Assembly (NCBI GenBank): GCA_019800895.1
Contig: JAHVKF010000003.1
Location: forward strand, 124,001-188,000
Length of the DNA: 64,000 nt
DNA from: Halomonas denitrificans
GTDB lineage: Bacteria; Pseudomonadota; Gammaproteobacteria; Xanthomonadales; Wenzhouxiangellaceae
Reading direction: 5' to 3'
Under the pieces are notes generated by a model, which worked only from the letters and a program-made list of their open reading frames with translations, was not told the DNA's origin and did not search any database. How positions within the stretch are numbered: position 1 is the first letter of the stretch; each line of letters starts with the position of its first letter. The position numbers and the translations under genes are program-made. Shown here piece after piece: positions 11,258-20,998 of this stretch.

Positions 11258-11389
11258 CGGTCGCTCCCGCAGGGTCGGAGATGCCGGGATTATCTCATCG
11301 AACGACCGCGGCTTCCGGCCGCGGCGGACCACCCCTCCACCGGCGTCGGTGTCCTCGAAACCGTTCCCCGGCTCTGGTACCGTGAAATC

Positions 11390-12835
11390 ATGGACTTGAG
11401 CAACTATCGCGTCGAAGGCTTCTTCGACGAACTCACCGGACCTTCCGGACGGCCGCGCGTTGCCAGCCGCGCCCTCTGGAAATATCTCAAGGGGCTGCAC
11501 CCGGACGAGCTGTCCGACCGGCGCGCGGCCTGCGAGCTGGCGTCGCTGACCGCCGGCATCACCTTCCGGGTCTACATCGAGGATGCCGGCGTCGATCGCG
11601 CGATGCCCTTCGACCTGATCCCGAGGATCATCGCCGCAAGCGAATGGGCCCAGATCCAGGCCGGCCTGCGCCAGCGGGTCCGCGCCCTGAACCTGTTCAT
11701 CGACGACCTCTACAACGACCAGCAGATCATCGCCGACGGCGTCTTTCCGGGCGAGCTGCTGGAAAACTCGGAGAACTTCCGGCCCGAGTGCCGCGGATTC
11801 TCTCCGCCGCTGGGCGTCTGGGCGCACATCTGCGGATCGGATCTGGTCCGGGACGGCGACGGCACCATGTACGTCCTCGAGGACAACCTCCGGATCCCCT
11901 CGGGCGTGGCCTACATGCTCGAGAACCGTCAGATCATGAAGCGGGTCTTCCCGGAGCTGTTCGAGGATTCGGGCATCCAGCCGGTCGACGAGTACTGCGG
12001 GCAGTTGTTCGACACGCTGGCGTCGATCTCGCCGCGGCCGGCGGACTACCCGAACATCGTGGTGCTGACGCCGGGCATGTACAACTCGGCCTACTACGAG
12101 CACGCCTACCTCGCCCAGCAGATGGGCGTGGAACTGGTCGAGGGTCGCGACCTGTTCGTGGACGACGACGACTGCGTGTTCATGCGCACGATCAGCGGGC
12201 CCGAGTCGGTCGACGTGATCTACCGCCGGGTCGACGACGCCTTTCTCGACCCGGAGGTGTTCCGCGAGGACTCGATGCTCGGCTGCCCGGGCCTGATGCG
12301 CGCGTGGAAGGCCGGCAACGTGGCGATCGCCAATGCACCCGGAGCGGGCGTGGCCGACGACAAGGTGGTCTACGCCTACGTCCCGGAGATCATCGAGTAC
12401 TACTGCGGCGAGAAACCGCTGATTGACAACGTGCCGACCTGGAAGTGCGGCAACCCCCACGAGCGCGCCCACGTGCTCGAGAACCTCGACCAGCTGGTCG
12501 TCAAGCCGGCCAACGAATCCGGCGGCTACGGGATGCTGATCGGTCCGCGTTCGACGAAGAAGGAGCAGCGCGAGTTCGCACGCCGGATCAAGGCCGATCC
12601 GCGCAACTACATCGCCCAGCCGACGCTTGCCCTGTCGACCTGTCCGACCTTTGCCCAGTCGAACGTCGCGCCGCGGCACGTCGACCTGCGGCCCTTCATC
12701 CTCTCCGGCGCCGAGACCTTCGTGACCAACGGCGGCCTGACCCGGGTGGCGCTGAAGGCCGGGTCGTTGGTCGTCAACTCGTCGCAGGGCGGCGGCAGCA
12801 AGGACACCTGGATCGTCGATACGGAGGGCGCATGA
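11390..12835 (+). CDS. circularly permuted ATP-grasp protein of the Anbu cluster
   Basis: 481 residues of the 'circularly permuted ATP-grasp type 2' family. Typical stretches are GVWAHICGSDLVRDGDGTMY, VLEDNLRIPSGVAYMLENRQ, VLTPGMYNSAYYEHAYLA, LVVKPANESGGYGM and the C-terminal GGGSKDTW. The Lys/Asn/Glu residues in these match the nucleotide site. Family members are predicted to make amide or peptide bonds (amidoligase activity). The ATG on 11390-11392 is supported by the start MDLSNYRVEGFFDE. The stop overlaps the next start as ATGA. Comparative genomics links this family with alpha-E proteins and the Anbu peptidase, both present here. The substrate is unknown. Confidence 0.9.
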   Translation: MDLSNYRVEGFFDELTGPSGRPRVASRALWKYLKGLHPDELSDRRAACELASLTAGITFRVYIEDAGVDRAMPFDLIPRIIAASEWAQIQAGLRQRVRALNLFIDDLYNDQQIIADGVFPGELLENSENFRPECRGFSPPLGVWAHICGSDLVRDGDGTMYVLEDNLRIPSGVAYMLENRQIMKRVFPELFEDSGIQPVDEYCGQLFDTLASISPRPADYPNIVVLTPGMYNSAYYEHAYLAQQMGVELVEGRDLFVDDDDCVFMRTISGPESVDVIYRRVDDAFLDPEVFREDSMLGCPGLMRAWKAGNVAIANAPGAGVADDKVVYAYVPEIIEYYCGEKPLIDNVPTWKCGNPHERAHVLENLDQLVVKPANESGGYGMLIGPRSTKKEQREFARRIKADPRNYIAQPTLALSTCPTFAQSNVAPRHVDLRPFILSGAETFVTNGGLTRVALKAGSLVVNSSQGGGSKDTWIVDTEGA

Positions 12836-13770
12836 GCATGTTGTCCCGTCTCGCCGAGAACCTCTACTGGCATGGCCGTTACCTGGAGCGCGCCGAGGAC
12901 CTCGCGCGCCTGATCAACGTCAACGCCAACCTGAACCTCGACCTGCCGAAGCGCATCGCGCCGGGCTGGGAGCCGCTGGTGCGCATCACCGGTGCCGCCG
13001 CGACCTTCGCGGAGCTTCACGACGACACCGACGAACGGACCGTTGTGCGCTTCCTGCTGTCGGACCCGGACAATCCGGGCTCGCTGAGAAACACGCTGGA
13101 GTACGCGCGCGAGAACCTGCGTTCGGCGCGCGACCTGCTGCCGCGCGAGGTCTGGGAGCAGATGAATTCCCTCTACCTGGCCGGGGAGGACGCGCTGACC
13201 GGCCCGCTGTCGAAGCGCCGCCGGCACGAGTTCCTGCGCGAGCTGATCCTCGACTGCCAGCAGATCGCCGGAACCCTGCTCGGCACCATGAGCCAGGACC
13301 ATGCCTACGATTTCATCCTGATCGGCCGCTACCTCGAGCGCGCCGACATGACCACGCGGATTCTCGACGTCCGCGCCGACGACCTGCTTCCCGATGAACT
13401 GGGCGAATTGCCGCCCTTCGACGCGATCCAGTGGATGAGCGTGCTGAAATCGATGACCGGTTACCAGATGTACCGGCGCCATGTCCGAACGCGCGTCTCG
13501 GGCCCGGATGTGCTGGCATTCCTCCTGCGCGATCCGCACTTCCCTCGCTCGGTCCTGTTCGGCCTCGGTGCTCTCGAGAGCCTCCTGCACGACCTGCCCG
13601 GTGACGACGACCAGGCGCTGCGCGCGGTCACCCGGATGGAGCGCCGGCTCAACGAGATGAATCTCGAGGGCATCAAGGGCGAGCGGCTGGGCGAACTGAT
13701 GGACGAGCTGCAGCTCGAGGTTGCCGACATCGATCGGTGCATCCGCCAGACCTGGTTCCTGGCCGGGTGA
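12832..13770 (+). CDS. alpha-E domain protein (DUF403) of the Anbu cluster
   Basis: 312 residues, all-helical by appearance. Family signatures are MLSRLAENLYWHGRYLERAE at the start, DYILIGRYLERAD-like YDFILIGRYLERADMTTR near 165, and RSVLFGLGAL near 240. Function is unproven; it always accompanies the circularly permuted ATP-grasp protein and may form a complex with it. It is coupled to the ATP-grasp gene by ATGA and to the next gene by GTGA. Confidence 0.9.
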   Translation: MSMLSRLAENLYWHGRYLERAEDLARLINVNANLNLDLPKRIAPGWEPLVRITGAAATFAELHDDTDERTVVRFLLSDPDNPGSLRNTLEYARENLRSARDLLPREVWEQMNSLYLAGEDALTGPLSKRRRHEFLRELILDCQQIAGTLLGTMSQDHAYDFILIGRYLERADMTTRILDVRADDLLPDELGELPPFDAIQWMSVLKSMTGYQMYRRHVRTRVSGPDVLAFLLRDPHFPRSVLFGLGALESLLHDLPGDDDQALRAVTRMERRLNEMNLEGIKGERLGELMDELQLEVADIDRCIRQTWFLAG

Positions 13771-14810
13771 AGACCTTCCGCTGCGCCTGCGGCCAAGTCG
13801 TCTACTTCGAGAACGTGCGCTGCCTGTCCTGTCGGCGCGAACTCGGCTTCCTTCCCGATCGCATGCGCCTGGCCGCGCTCGAGACGTCCGACGACGGCCG
13901 TTACGAGGCGATGATCGGCGGCGACGCGGCGTCGAGCTATCGCAAGTGCCTGCACTATGCTCGCGACGATGCCTGCAATTGGATGGTGCCGGCCGACGAC
14001 CCCGACCCTTACTGCGTTGCTTGCCGTCTGAACGAAGTCATCCCGAACCTGGACAAGCCGGGCAACCGGACCCGCTGGATCCGCATCGAGCAGCGCAAGC
14101 GGCGGCTGGTCCACGACTTGCTGCGGCGCAAGCTACCCGTGGAGCCGCGCAAGAGCGCGTCGGGCCGCGGACTCGGTTTCGCGTTCCTCGAGGACAACCC
14201 GGGTGGGCTCGAGTTCACGGCCGATCTGCAGTCCAGCCAGGTGCTGACTGGGCATGCCGACGGCCTGATCACCATCAATGTCGCCGAGGCCGACGACGTC
14301 GAGCGTGAGCGGATGCGGGTGCAGATGAACGAACAGCAGCGCACGCTGCTGGGCCATTTCCGGCACGAGAGCGGTCACTACTACTGGCAGCGGCTGCTGA
14401 TTGGCCAGCCGCTGCTCTCGGAGGTCCGCGCGCTCTTCGGCGACGAGCGGCAGGACTACTCCACTGCACTGGATCGCTACTACCAGCAGGGCCCGCCGCC
14501 CGACTGGCAGGGCCAGTACGTCAGCGCCTACGCCAGCGCGCACCCCTGGGAGGACTGGGCCGAGTGCTGGGGGCACCTGCTGCAGATCACCGATACGCTG
14601 GAAACGGCGGCGGCGATCGGGCTGGTCGACGAGGAACTGGCCGACGGCGACCTGGAATCCAGGATCGGGAACTGGATCGACCTGTCGGTCAAGTTGAACG
14701 TGCTGAGCCGCTCGCTGGATCAGCCGGACCCGTACCCGTACCTGCTCTCGCCGCAGGTCGTCGACAAGCTGCTGCTGGTCGACCGGGTGATCCGGGAGAC
14801 CCGGGGGTAG
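13767..14810 (+). CDS. putative zinc-binding metallopeptidase of the Anbu cluster
   Basis: 347 residues. An N-terminal zinc ribbon (CACGQVVYFENVRCLSC, plus a second CNWMV and CVAC pair) is followed by a predicted gluzincin-like domain with the motif HESGHYYW at about 199-206 and the downstream acidic helix EDWAECWGH. This matches the 'putative zinc-binding metallopeptidase' family that accompanies ATP-grasp/alpha-E genes in some genomes. The start is GTG on 13767-13769 inside the alpha-E stop (GTGA); an upstream ATG would need a long overlap. In many Anbu clusters the companion enzyme is a transglutaminase-like protease, which I do not see here. Substrate unknown. Confidence 0.85.
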   Translation: MKTFRCACGQVVYFENVRCLSCRRELGFLPDRMRLAALETSDDGRYEAMIGGDAASSYRKCLHYARDDACNWMVPADDPDPYCVACRLNEVIPNLDKPGNRTRWIRIEQRKRRLVHDLLRRKLPVEPRKSASGRGLGFAFLEDNPGGLEFTADLQSSQVLTGHADGLITINVAEADDVERERMRVQMNEQQRTLLGHFRHESGHYYWQRLLIGQPLLSEVRALFGDERQDYSTALDRYYQQGPPPDWQGQYVSAYASAHPWEDWAECWGHLLQITDTLETAAAIGLVDEELADGDLESRIGNWIDLSVKLNVLSRSLDQPDPYPYLLSPQVVDKLLLVDRVIRETRG

Positions 14811-14891
14811 ATTCCGGGCGGCGTCTCCTTCGGCGCCTTCCTCCTTCCTGTCGCCCCGGGCTCGGCCCCGGGTCCAGCGACCCTGGGTCGA

Positions 14892-14990
14892 TTCGCTCGC
14901 AAGCTCACTCCCACAGGCCCCTAGTTCCTGGCCCCTGGCTGCAATCGGAACCTTGCCTGAATGAGGCCGCCTGCGCGCGAAAGGAGGGAC
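14892..14990. repeat. REP A reverse copy plus G-rich partner
   Basis: In the 235-base gap between the metallopeptidase and anbu genes, a reverse REP (14892-14917) is followed by a 'cccctag...tggcccctgg' segment, then AATCGGAACCTTGCCTG and a degenerate forward copy ending near 14984. The same composite recurs at 22856 and 23091, without the 14-base insertion seen here. Confidence 0.7.
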
Positions 14991-15045
14991 GGCGATCCGG
15001 TCGAAGCCTTCGAGCGCGAGGGGTGGGCCCCGGGCCCATCGCCCC

Positions 15046-15780
15046 TCACTCCTCCCAGTCGAACCGCGGCAGTTCCAGGAACAGCTTCTTCAGGCCATCC
15101 GACCAGGCTTCGCTCAGGCCCTTCATCCAGGCGTCGTCGGCGTCGAACTTGCAGCGACGGGTCACGGACGTGGAATCGGCCTCGATCAGGACCAGCTCGA
15201 TCGGCGGACCGACGCTGAGGTTGGAGCGGATCGAGGCGTCCATGGACAGCATCGCGCAGCGGGCGGCCCGGGCCAGGCTGACGCCGGGCTCGATGATGCG
15301 GTCGAGGATGGGCTTGCCGTACTTGGTCTCACCGATCTGCAGGAACGGCTTCTCCTTCGAGGCCGCGATGTAATTGCCTTCCGGGTAGACCAGGAACGCC
15401 TCGTGCGGCTGGCCTGCAATCTGGCCGGACAGCAGGAAGGAGGCCTGCATCAGGCCGCCGTTCTGCTCGGCCTGGCCGCTGAAATCGCCCTGGACCCGGC
15501 TGCTGATCTCGCCGACGTAGCGCGCGATCTCGTCGAGGTGCGCCAGCTTGTCGACGGTCCGCTCCGCGCTGTCGTCGGCCAGGTCGCGCTCGATCTGCTT
15601 GATCACCGCCTGGGTCGTCGCGAGGTTGCCGGCCGACATGAGCACGACCACGCGGTCCCCGGCGGTCCGGAAATGGTGCATCTTGGAGTAGATGCTGATG
15701 TCGTCGACGCCGGCGCTGGTGCGCGAATCGGATGCCAGGACGAGCCCGGCCTCGAGCCGGATTGCAACGCAGTAGGTCAT
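15046..15780 (-). CDS. Anbu, proteasome-related peptidase
   Basis: 244 residues of the Ntn-hydrolase 'ancestral beta-subunit' family. After the initiator Met comes Thr2, the expected nucleophile, in TYCVAIRLEAGLVLASDSRTSAG; the catalytic Asp/Lys region and GKPILDRII, LSMDASIRSNLSVGPPIEL follow. Anbu assembles into open helical or ring structures; its peptidase activity is weak or unknown. The gene converges with the ATP-grasp/alpha-E/metallopeptidase operon, so the whole cluster spans 11.4-15.8 kb on two strands. Its start is 146 bases from the divergent metG. Confidence 0.92.
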   Translation of the reverse strand: MTYCVAIRLEAGLVLASDSRTSAGVDDISIYSKMHHFRTAGDRVVVLMSAGNLATTQAVIKQIERDLADDSAERTVDKLAHLDEIARYVGEISSRVQGDFSGQAEQNGGLMQASFLLSGQIAGQPHEAFLVYPEGNYIAASKEKPFLQIGETKYGKPILDRIIEPGVSLARAARCAMLSMDASIRSNLSVGPPIELVLIEADSTSVTRRCKFDADDAWMKGLSEAWSDGLKKLFLELPRFDWEE

Positions 15781-15926
15781 TCAGCGGGTGCTCGGTGTTC
15801 GAGCGGGTCGGAGGAACGGCGCGAAGTATACCAGCGGGTTTCGACGCCGACGCGGGTCGCGGGTGATCGCGAGGGGTTGCGTGCATGCGATAATTCCGCA
15901 CGTTTCCCGCAGGCTCCTCGACCGAC

Positions 15927-17948
15927 ATGACGCGACGCATCCTCGTCACCGCCGCGCTGCCCTACGCCAACGGGCCGATCCACATCGGCCACATGCTGGA
16001 ATACGTGCAGACCGACATCTGGACCCGCTTCCAGCGCGCCCGGGGCCACGACGTGGTGTTCGCCTGGGCCGACGACGCGCACGGCACGCCGATCATGCTC
16101 AACGCCGAGAAGCGGGGCATGACCCCGGAGGCGCTGATCGAGCATTTCGGCAGGGAACACGAGCGCGATTTCACCGATTTCTCGATCTCCTACGACAACT
16201 TCTCGTCGACCCACAGCGCGACCAACCGCGAACTGGTCGAGCGGATCTGGCAGAAGCTGGTCGACGGCGGCAGCGTGGTCACCCGGACCATCGAACAGTT
16301 CTTCGACACCGAGAAGAACATGTTCCTGCCCGACCGCTTCATCCGCGGCACCTGTCCGCGCTGCCGGACCCCGGAGCAGTACGGCGATTCCTGCGAAAGC
16401 TGCGGCGCCACCTACGAGCCGACGGACCTGGTCGAGCCGCGCTCCGTGCTGTCGGGCTCCGAGCCGGTGATGCGGTCCACCGAGCATTATTTCGTCACGC
16501 TCAAGCCCTTCGAGGACGGCCTGAAGGCCTGGATGCGCTCCGGCCCGCTGCAGGACGAGGTCGCCAACAAGCTCGAGGAGTGGTTCGAGGGCGGCCTGCG
16601 CGACTGGGACGTGACCCGCGACGCGCCGTACTTCGGTTTCCGCATCCCCGGGACCGAGGACAAGTACTTCTACGTCTGGCTCGACGCACCGGTCGGGTAC
16701 CTTTCGAGCTTCAAGGAAATCTGCGACGAGCGCGGGCTGGACTTCGACGCCTGGGTCCGTCCCGGCAGCGATGCCGAGATGCACCACTTCATCGGCAAGG
16801 ACATCATCTACTTCCACTGCCTGTTCTGGCCGGCCATGCTCGAGGGCGCCGGGTTCAAGCGTCCGGACACGGTCCACGCGCACGGCTTCCTGACCGTCAA
16901 CGGCACCAAGATGTCGAAATCGCGCGGCACCTTCATCATGGCCCGCACCTGGCTGGACCACCTGCCGCCGGATACGCTGCGCTACTACTTCGCCGCCAAG
17001 CTCGGGCCGGGGCTTTCGGACCTGGACCTGAACTTCGACGACTTCACCAACCGGGTCAATTCCGACCTCGTCGGCAAGCTGGTCAACATCGCCAGCCGGG
17101 CTTCGGGCTTCATCCACAAGTTCGGCGGCGGCAAGCTCGCAGCGGAGCTGCCGGACCCGGCGCTGTACGCCGGGTTCGTCGAGGCGACCGAGGACATCGC
17201 CGCGGATTTCGAGGCGCGCAACTTCGCCTCGGCGATTCGCCGGATCATGGCCCTGGCCGACCGCGCCAACCAGTACGTCGACGAGCACAAGCCCTGGAAG
17301 ATGGCCAAGGAGGACGGCCGGGAGGCCGAAGTCGTGGCCGTCTGCACCCAGGCCCTGAACCTGTTCCGCGTGCTCACCACCTGGCTGTCGCCGGTGATCC
17401 CGACGATTGCCGGCAAGGCCGGCGAATTCCTGAACGACGACCTGATGACCTGGGACGGTCTCGTCACGCCGCTGACCGACCACGCCATCGAGAACTTCAA
17501 ACCGCTGGCCCGACGGGTCGAAGCCAAACAGATCGAGGCACTGATGAACGACGCCAAGGAATCGCTGCAGTCCAGCGACACCACCGAAGAAGCGCCCCCG
17601 GCATCGACGCTGGAACTCGCGCCGGAAATCACCATCGACGACTTCATGAAGGTCGACCTCCGCGTCGCCCGCATCCAGGAAGCCGGTTTCGTCGAAGGTG
17701 CCGACAAGCTGCTGCGCCTGGTCCTCGACCTCGGCGGCGAGACCCGCCAGGTCTTCGCCGGCATCCGCGGCGCCTACGACCCGGCCGACCTCGAAGGCCG
17801 CCTGACCGTCATGGTCGCCAACCTCAAGCCGCGCAAGATGCGCTTCGGCATGTCCGAAGGCATGGTCCTGGCCGCCGGCGGTGGCGAGGGCGGACCGTAC
17901 CTGCTGGCGCCGGATTCCGACGCCCGGCCGGGCATGCGGGTGAAGTAG
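15927..17948 (+). CDS. metG: methionyl-tRNA synthetase
   Basis: 673 residues, the long dimeric form. The class I signatures are PIHIGH ([13 protein letters not shown] at the start) and KMSKS ([10 protein letters not shown] near 330). A zinc knuckle ([18 protein letters not shown]) lies near 145. The C-terminal Trbp111-like tRNA-binding/dimerisation domain starts near 570 ([20 protein letters not shown]). The ATG at 15927 matches the conserved [16 protein letters not shown]. It is convergent with glyA across a repeat-filled gap. Confidence 0.98.
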   Translation: MTRRILVTAALPYANGPIHIGHMLEYVQTDIWTRFQRARGHDVVFAWADDAHGTPIMLNAEKRGMTPEALIEHFGREHERDFTDFSISYDNFSSTHSATNRELVERIWQKLVDGGSVVTRTIEQFFDTEKNMFLPDRFIRGTCPRCRTPEQYGDSCESCGATYEPTDLVEPRSVLSGSEPVMRSTEHYFVTLKPFEDGLKAWMRSGPLQDEVANKLEEWFEGGLRDWDVTRDAPYFGFRIPGTEDKYFYVWLDAPVGYLSSFKEICDERGLDFDAWVRPGSDAEMHHFIGKDIIYFHCLFWPAMLEGAGFKRPDTVHAHGFLTVNGTKMSKSRGTFIMARTWLDHLPPDTLRYYFAAKLGPGLSDLDLNFDDFTNRVNSDLVGKLVNIASRASGFIHKFGGGKLAAELPDPALYAGFVEATEDIAADFEARNFASAIRRIMALADRANQYVDEHKPWKMAKEDGREAEVVAVCTQALNLFRVLTTWLSPVIPTIAGKAGEFLNDDLMTWDGLVTPLTDHAIENFKPLARRVEAKQIEALMNDAKESLQSSDTTEEAPPASTLELAPEITIDDFMKVDLRVARIQEAGFVEGADKLLRLVLDLGGETRQVFAGIRGAYDPADLEGRLTVMVANLKPRKMRFGMSEGMVLAAGGGEGGPYLLAPDSDARPGMRVK

Positions 17949-18697
17949 TTTTTTCCGGGGCGTTGCCCCGGGCCCCGAACAATTCGGCGTTCGCCTTTTT
18001 CCGTCGCCCCGGCCACTGAGTTCTGTCGCCCCGGCCAATTCCAACGGTGTCATCCCGGGCTTGACCCGGGACCCGGTGTCTTCGTTTCTCGCTTTTCGTA
18101 GCCCGGGTAAGCGAAGCGCACCCGGGAGTTTTCGCTCTTCCCTTCAACGTCAAAACCGTTTCGCCCGCCCGCTGCGCGGGGCCCCTCCGATGCTCGAATC
18201 CGACGGGACGAAAAGAACTCGCCACACGCCTCCGGCGCTCCGCTCAGACACCTTTTTGCCGATTGTCATGACAAGCGCCGCTCGCCCCTCCGCTTCTCGG
18301 CGGCGCTGACGGCGGGGACGTCAAGGGCCTTGCTCCGCACTCTCTGCCTGTGGCTGTCGTCCCGCACTCGATGCGGGACCCAGCGACTTTGATCGAAACC
18401 CTGAAAGTCGCTGGGCCCCGGATCGGGGTCCGGGGCGACGGGTGAGAGGTTGGCGAAGGGGTTCACCGGTCGGGAAGGGGCTGGCCCGGAATCGAGGAAG
18501 CCGGCGGAGGGGGCGGCGAAACGCCTTTGACGTTAGAACACTAGAAACCCGATCCCCGGGTGCGCTTCGCTTACCCGGGCTACGAAGGCAAAGGCAAAGG
18601 CAAGGTCACTGGACCCCGGGTCAAGCCCGGGGCGACAGATGTGGAGTGTTGCCGGGGATGAGGAGTGTCCGCCCCGCGCTCCGGGGCAGAGAACCAA
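17949..18697. other. 750-base gene-free gap between convergent metG and glyA
   Basis: No convincing gene. It holds a G+C-rich hairpin right after metG (17955-17971, CCGGGGC/GCCCCGG, a possible weak terminator). It also holds a family C copy at 18049-18083, inverted copies of a CCCGGGTAAGCGAAGCGC repeat at 18098-18126 and 18555-18583, a full family C palindrome at 18357-18439, and another half copy at 18605-18636. Short open frames here are repeat-derived. Confidence 0.75.
18098..18583. repeat. inverted-repeat-bounded element (family D ends)
   Basis: The 29-base ends (18098-18126 and 18555-18583) are exact inverted copies containing CCCGGGTAAGCGAAGCGC. Further in, AACGTCAAAACCGTTTCGCC on the left (about 18145-18165) matches a diverged inverted copy on the right (about 18507-18535). 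The element is about 486 bases, codes for nothing recognisable, and contains a family C palindrome. It could be a decayed MITE or two chance insertions. Confidence 0.55.
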
Positions 18698-19960
18698 TCA
18701 ACTCTTCCGATACACCGGATGCTTCGCGCACAGTGCCGATGCGGCCTCGCGAACCTTCGCCTCGACGGCCTCGTCGCCCACGGCATCCAGCACGTCGCAG
18801 ATCAGGCCGGCCAGTTCGCGTGATTCTTCTTCGCCGAAGCCGCGCGTTGTGATCGCAGGGGTGCCGATGCGCAGGCCGGAGGTGACGAAGGGCGAGCGCG
18901 GTTCGCCCGGGACGGTGTTCTTGTTGACCGTGATGTGGGCGCGGCCGAGGGATTCTTCGGCGTCCTTGCCGGTGATGTCCTTGTCGATCAGGTCCACCAG
19001 GAACAGGTGGTTGTCGGTGCCGCCGGAGACGACCTTGTAGCCGCGGTCGATGATCACCCGGGCCATGGCGCGGGCGTTGGCGACGGTGTTCTCCTGGTAG
19101 GCCCGGAACTCGGGCTGCAGTGCTTCCTTGAAGGCCACGGCCTTGGCGGCGATGACGTGCATCAGCGGGCCGCCCTGGCAGCCGGGGAAGACCAGCGACT
19201 GGAATTTCTTGGTCAGGCTCTCGTCGTCGCCCTTCGCGACGATGATGCCGCCGCGGGGGCCTCGGAGCGTCTTGTGCGTGGTCGAGGTCACGACGTGAGC
19301 ATGCGGCACCGGGTTCGGGTAGACGCCGGCGGCGATCAGGCCGGAGACGTGGGCCATGTCGACCATGAAGAACGCGCCGACGGAATCGGCAATCTCGCGC
19401 ATCCGGGCCCAGTCGACCACCTTGGAGTAGGCCGAGAAGCCGCCGATCAGCATCTTCGGCTGGTGTTCCTTCGCCAGCTCGGCCATCCGCTCGTAATCGA
19501 TTTCGCCGGTCTCGTGGTCCAGGCCGTACGCGACGGCGTTGAAGATCTTGCCGGAGAAGTTGACCTTCGACCCGTGGGTCAGGTGGCCGCCCTCGGACAG
19601 GTCCATGCCGAGGATCGTGTCGCCGGGCTTGAGCAGGGCCAGGTACACGGCCTGGTTGGCCTGCGAGCCCGAATGTGGCTGGACGTTGGCGTAGCCGGCG
19701 CCGTAGAGCTTCTTGACCCGCTCGATGGCCAGGTTCTCGGCGATGTCGACGAACTCGCAGCCGCCGTAGTAGCGCCGTCCGGGATAGCCCTCGGCGTACT
19801 TGTTGGTCAGCTGGGAGCCCTGGGCCTCGAGGACGCGAGGGGAGGCGTAGTTCTCCGAGGCGATCAGTTCGATGTGGTCTTCCTGGCGCTGGTTTTCCTT
19901 CTCGATCGCAGCGGCCAGTTCGTCGTCGAAGCCGGCGATGGTGTAGGTGTCGTCGAACAT
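18698..19960 (-). CDS. glyA: serine hydroxymethyltransferase
   Basis: 420 residues: a PLP enzyme converting serine and tetrahydrofolate to glycine and methylene-THF. Landmarks are [52 protein letters not shown] and the PLP-Lys motif [18 protein letters not shown] at 19958-19960. It stands alone on this strand; 333 bases of repeats separate it from the response regulator gene, and it is convergent with metG. Nothing unusual. Confidence 0.98.
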   Translation of the reverse strand: MFDDTYTIAGFDDELAAAIEKENQRQEDHIELIASENYASPRVLEAQGSQLTNKYAEGYPGRRYYGGCEFVDIAENLAIERVKKLYGAGYANVQPHSGSQANQAVYLALLKPGDTILGMDLSEGGHLTHGSKVNFSGKIFNAVAYGLDHETGEIDYERMAELAKEHQPKMLIGGFSAYSKVVDWARMREIADSVGAFFMVDMAHVSGLIAAGVYPNPVPHAHVVTSTTHKTLRGPRGGIIVAKGDDESLTKKFQSLVFPGCQGGPLMHVIAAKAVAFKEALQPEFRAYQENTVANARAMARVIIDRGYKVVSGGTDNHLFLVDLIDKDITGKDAEESLGRAHITVNKNTVPGEPRSPFVTSGLRIGTPAITTRGFGEEESRELAGLICDVLDAVGDEAVEAKVREAASALCAKHPVYRKS

Positions 19961-20058
19961 TCGGATCAGGGGGTGCGGGACTGGTCTGCGACTTTAGCAG
20001 GGTTGGGGTCGTCGGGGCGGGCAGGGGGAGCGCAGGCACGCGTCGGCGATGAGCCCCG

Positions 20059-20131
20059 CCTGTGGGAGTGAGCTTGCGAGCGAAAGAAAGGGGTCGACCG
20101 GGGAATTCGCTCGCGAGCTCACTCCCACAGG
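20059..20131. repeat. REP A inverted pair
   Basis: In the 333-base gap 19961-20293, a forward REP (20059-20084) and a reverse REP (20106-20131) with a 21-base loop form a clean palindrome. The rest of the gap (about 20150-20287) is built of 'ggggctaggg'-like and 'cctggtccctgacccctgg'-like runs that are roughly inverted to each other; no gene is visible. Confidence 0.85.
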
Positions 20132-20293
20132 CGGGCCGCCGTTCGGGCGGGGGAGCTGGGGCCAGGCAAGAGGGGCTAGGGAAAAGGGGCGAGGGGAAAG
20201 GGGCCAGGGACTGGTAGGCGCTCTGGATCCACGCATTCGATGCCGAGGGCCACCCACTAGCCCCTGGTCCCTGACCCCTGGTCCCTCCCAGCC

Positions 20294-20950
20294 CTACAGC
20301 GCCCCCAGCTCGAAGGCCTTCAGCACGGCGCGGGTCCGGTCCCGGACGCCGAGCTTGCTGAGAATGCTCGAGACGTGGTTCTTGACCGTGCCCTCGGCCA
20401 CGCTCAGGGCGTTGGCGATTTCCTTGTTCGAATAGCCGCCGGCCATCAGGCGGAGGATCTCGGTCTCGCGCTCGGTCAGCGGGTCCGGGCGGTCGAGGCT
20501 CGTGAACTCGAGCCGGGACTTGCCCAGGCCGGCCAGCAGGCGCTCGGTGACGGCGGGCTTGACCATGGTCTGGCCGTCGGCCACGGCCCGGACGGCGCCG
20601 ACCAGTTCGTCGAGCGAGACGTCCTTGAGCAGATAGCCGCGTGCCCCCGTGCGGATGCCGTCGAGGACCAGGTCGTCCTCGTCGAAGGTGGTCAGGATGA
20701 TGGTCGGCGGCAGCGTTTCCGCCTCGTTCAACTCCTTCAGGACGTCCAGGCCGTTCTTGTTCGGCATGCGGATGTCGAGGAGCATCACGTCGGGGGCGAC
20801 CTCGGGCGCCATGTCGACGGCCTCCTGGCCATCGCTGGCCTCGGCAACGACCTCGATGTCCTCGGTGAGCTCCAGCAGCGAGCGGACGCCCTGGCGGACC
20901 AGGTTCTGGTCATCGACCAGCATCACGCGGATCTTCGAAGGTTCGTTCAT
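20294..20950 (-). CDS. NarL/LuxR-type response regulator
   Basis: 218 residues. An N-terminal receiver domain (VMLVDDQNLVRQGVRSLL, phosphoacceptor Asp59 in VMLLDIRMPNKNG, switch Thr in IILTTFDEDD, Lys in GYLLKDVS) is joined to a C-terminal LuxR helix-turn-helix (LTERETEILRLMAGGYSNKE, VAEGTVKNHVSSIL). It pairs with the sensor kinase gene 48 bases upstream on the same strand. The regulated genes are not evident; no ABC genes typical of DesRK-like pairs sit directly beside it, although two ABC exporters lie a few kilobases away. Confidence 0.95.
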   Translation of the reverse strand: MNEPSKIRVMLVDDQNLVRQGVRSLLELTEDIEVVAEASDGQEAVDMAPEVAPDVMLLDIRMPNKNGLDVLKELNEAETLPPTIILTTFDEDDLVLDGIRTGARGYLLKDVSLDELVGAVRAVADGQTMVKPAVTERLLAGLGKSRLEFTSLDRPDPLTERETEILRLMAGGYSNKEIANALSVAEGTVKNHVSSILSKLGVRDRTRAVLKAFELGAL

Positions 20951-20998
20951 CGAGGGAGGTTCCAGGTTCGGGTCAATGGATGGGGTCGGGTCCGGCCG

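Noticed and set aside
17955-17971. metG terminator
   Set aside because: GC hairpin present, but the T-run lies before it rather than after; mentioned only as possible.
15777-18053. Long frame antisense to metG
   Set aside because: Composition is that of a shadow; metG motifs on the plus strand are complete.
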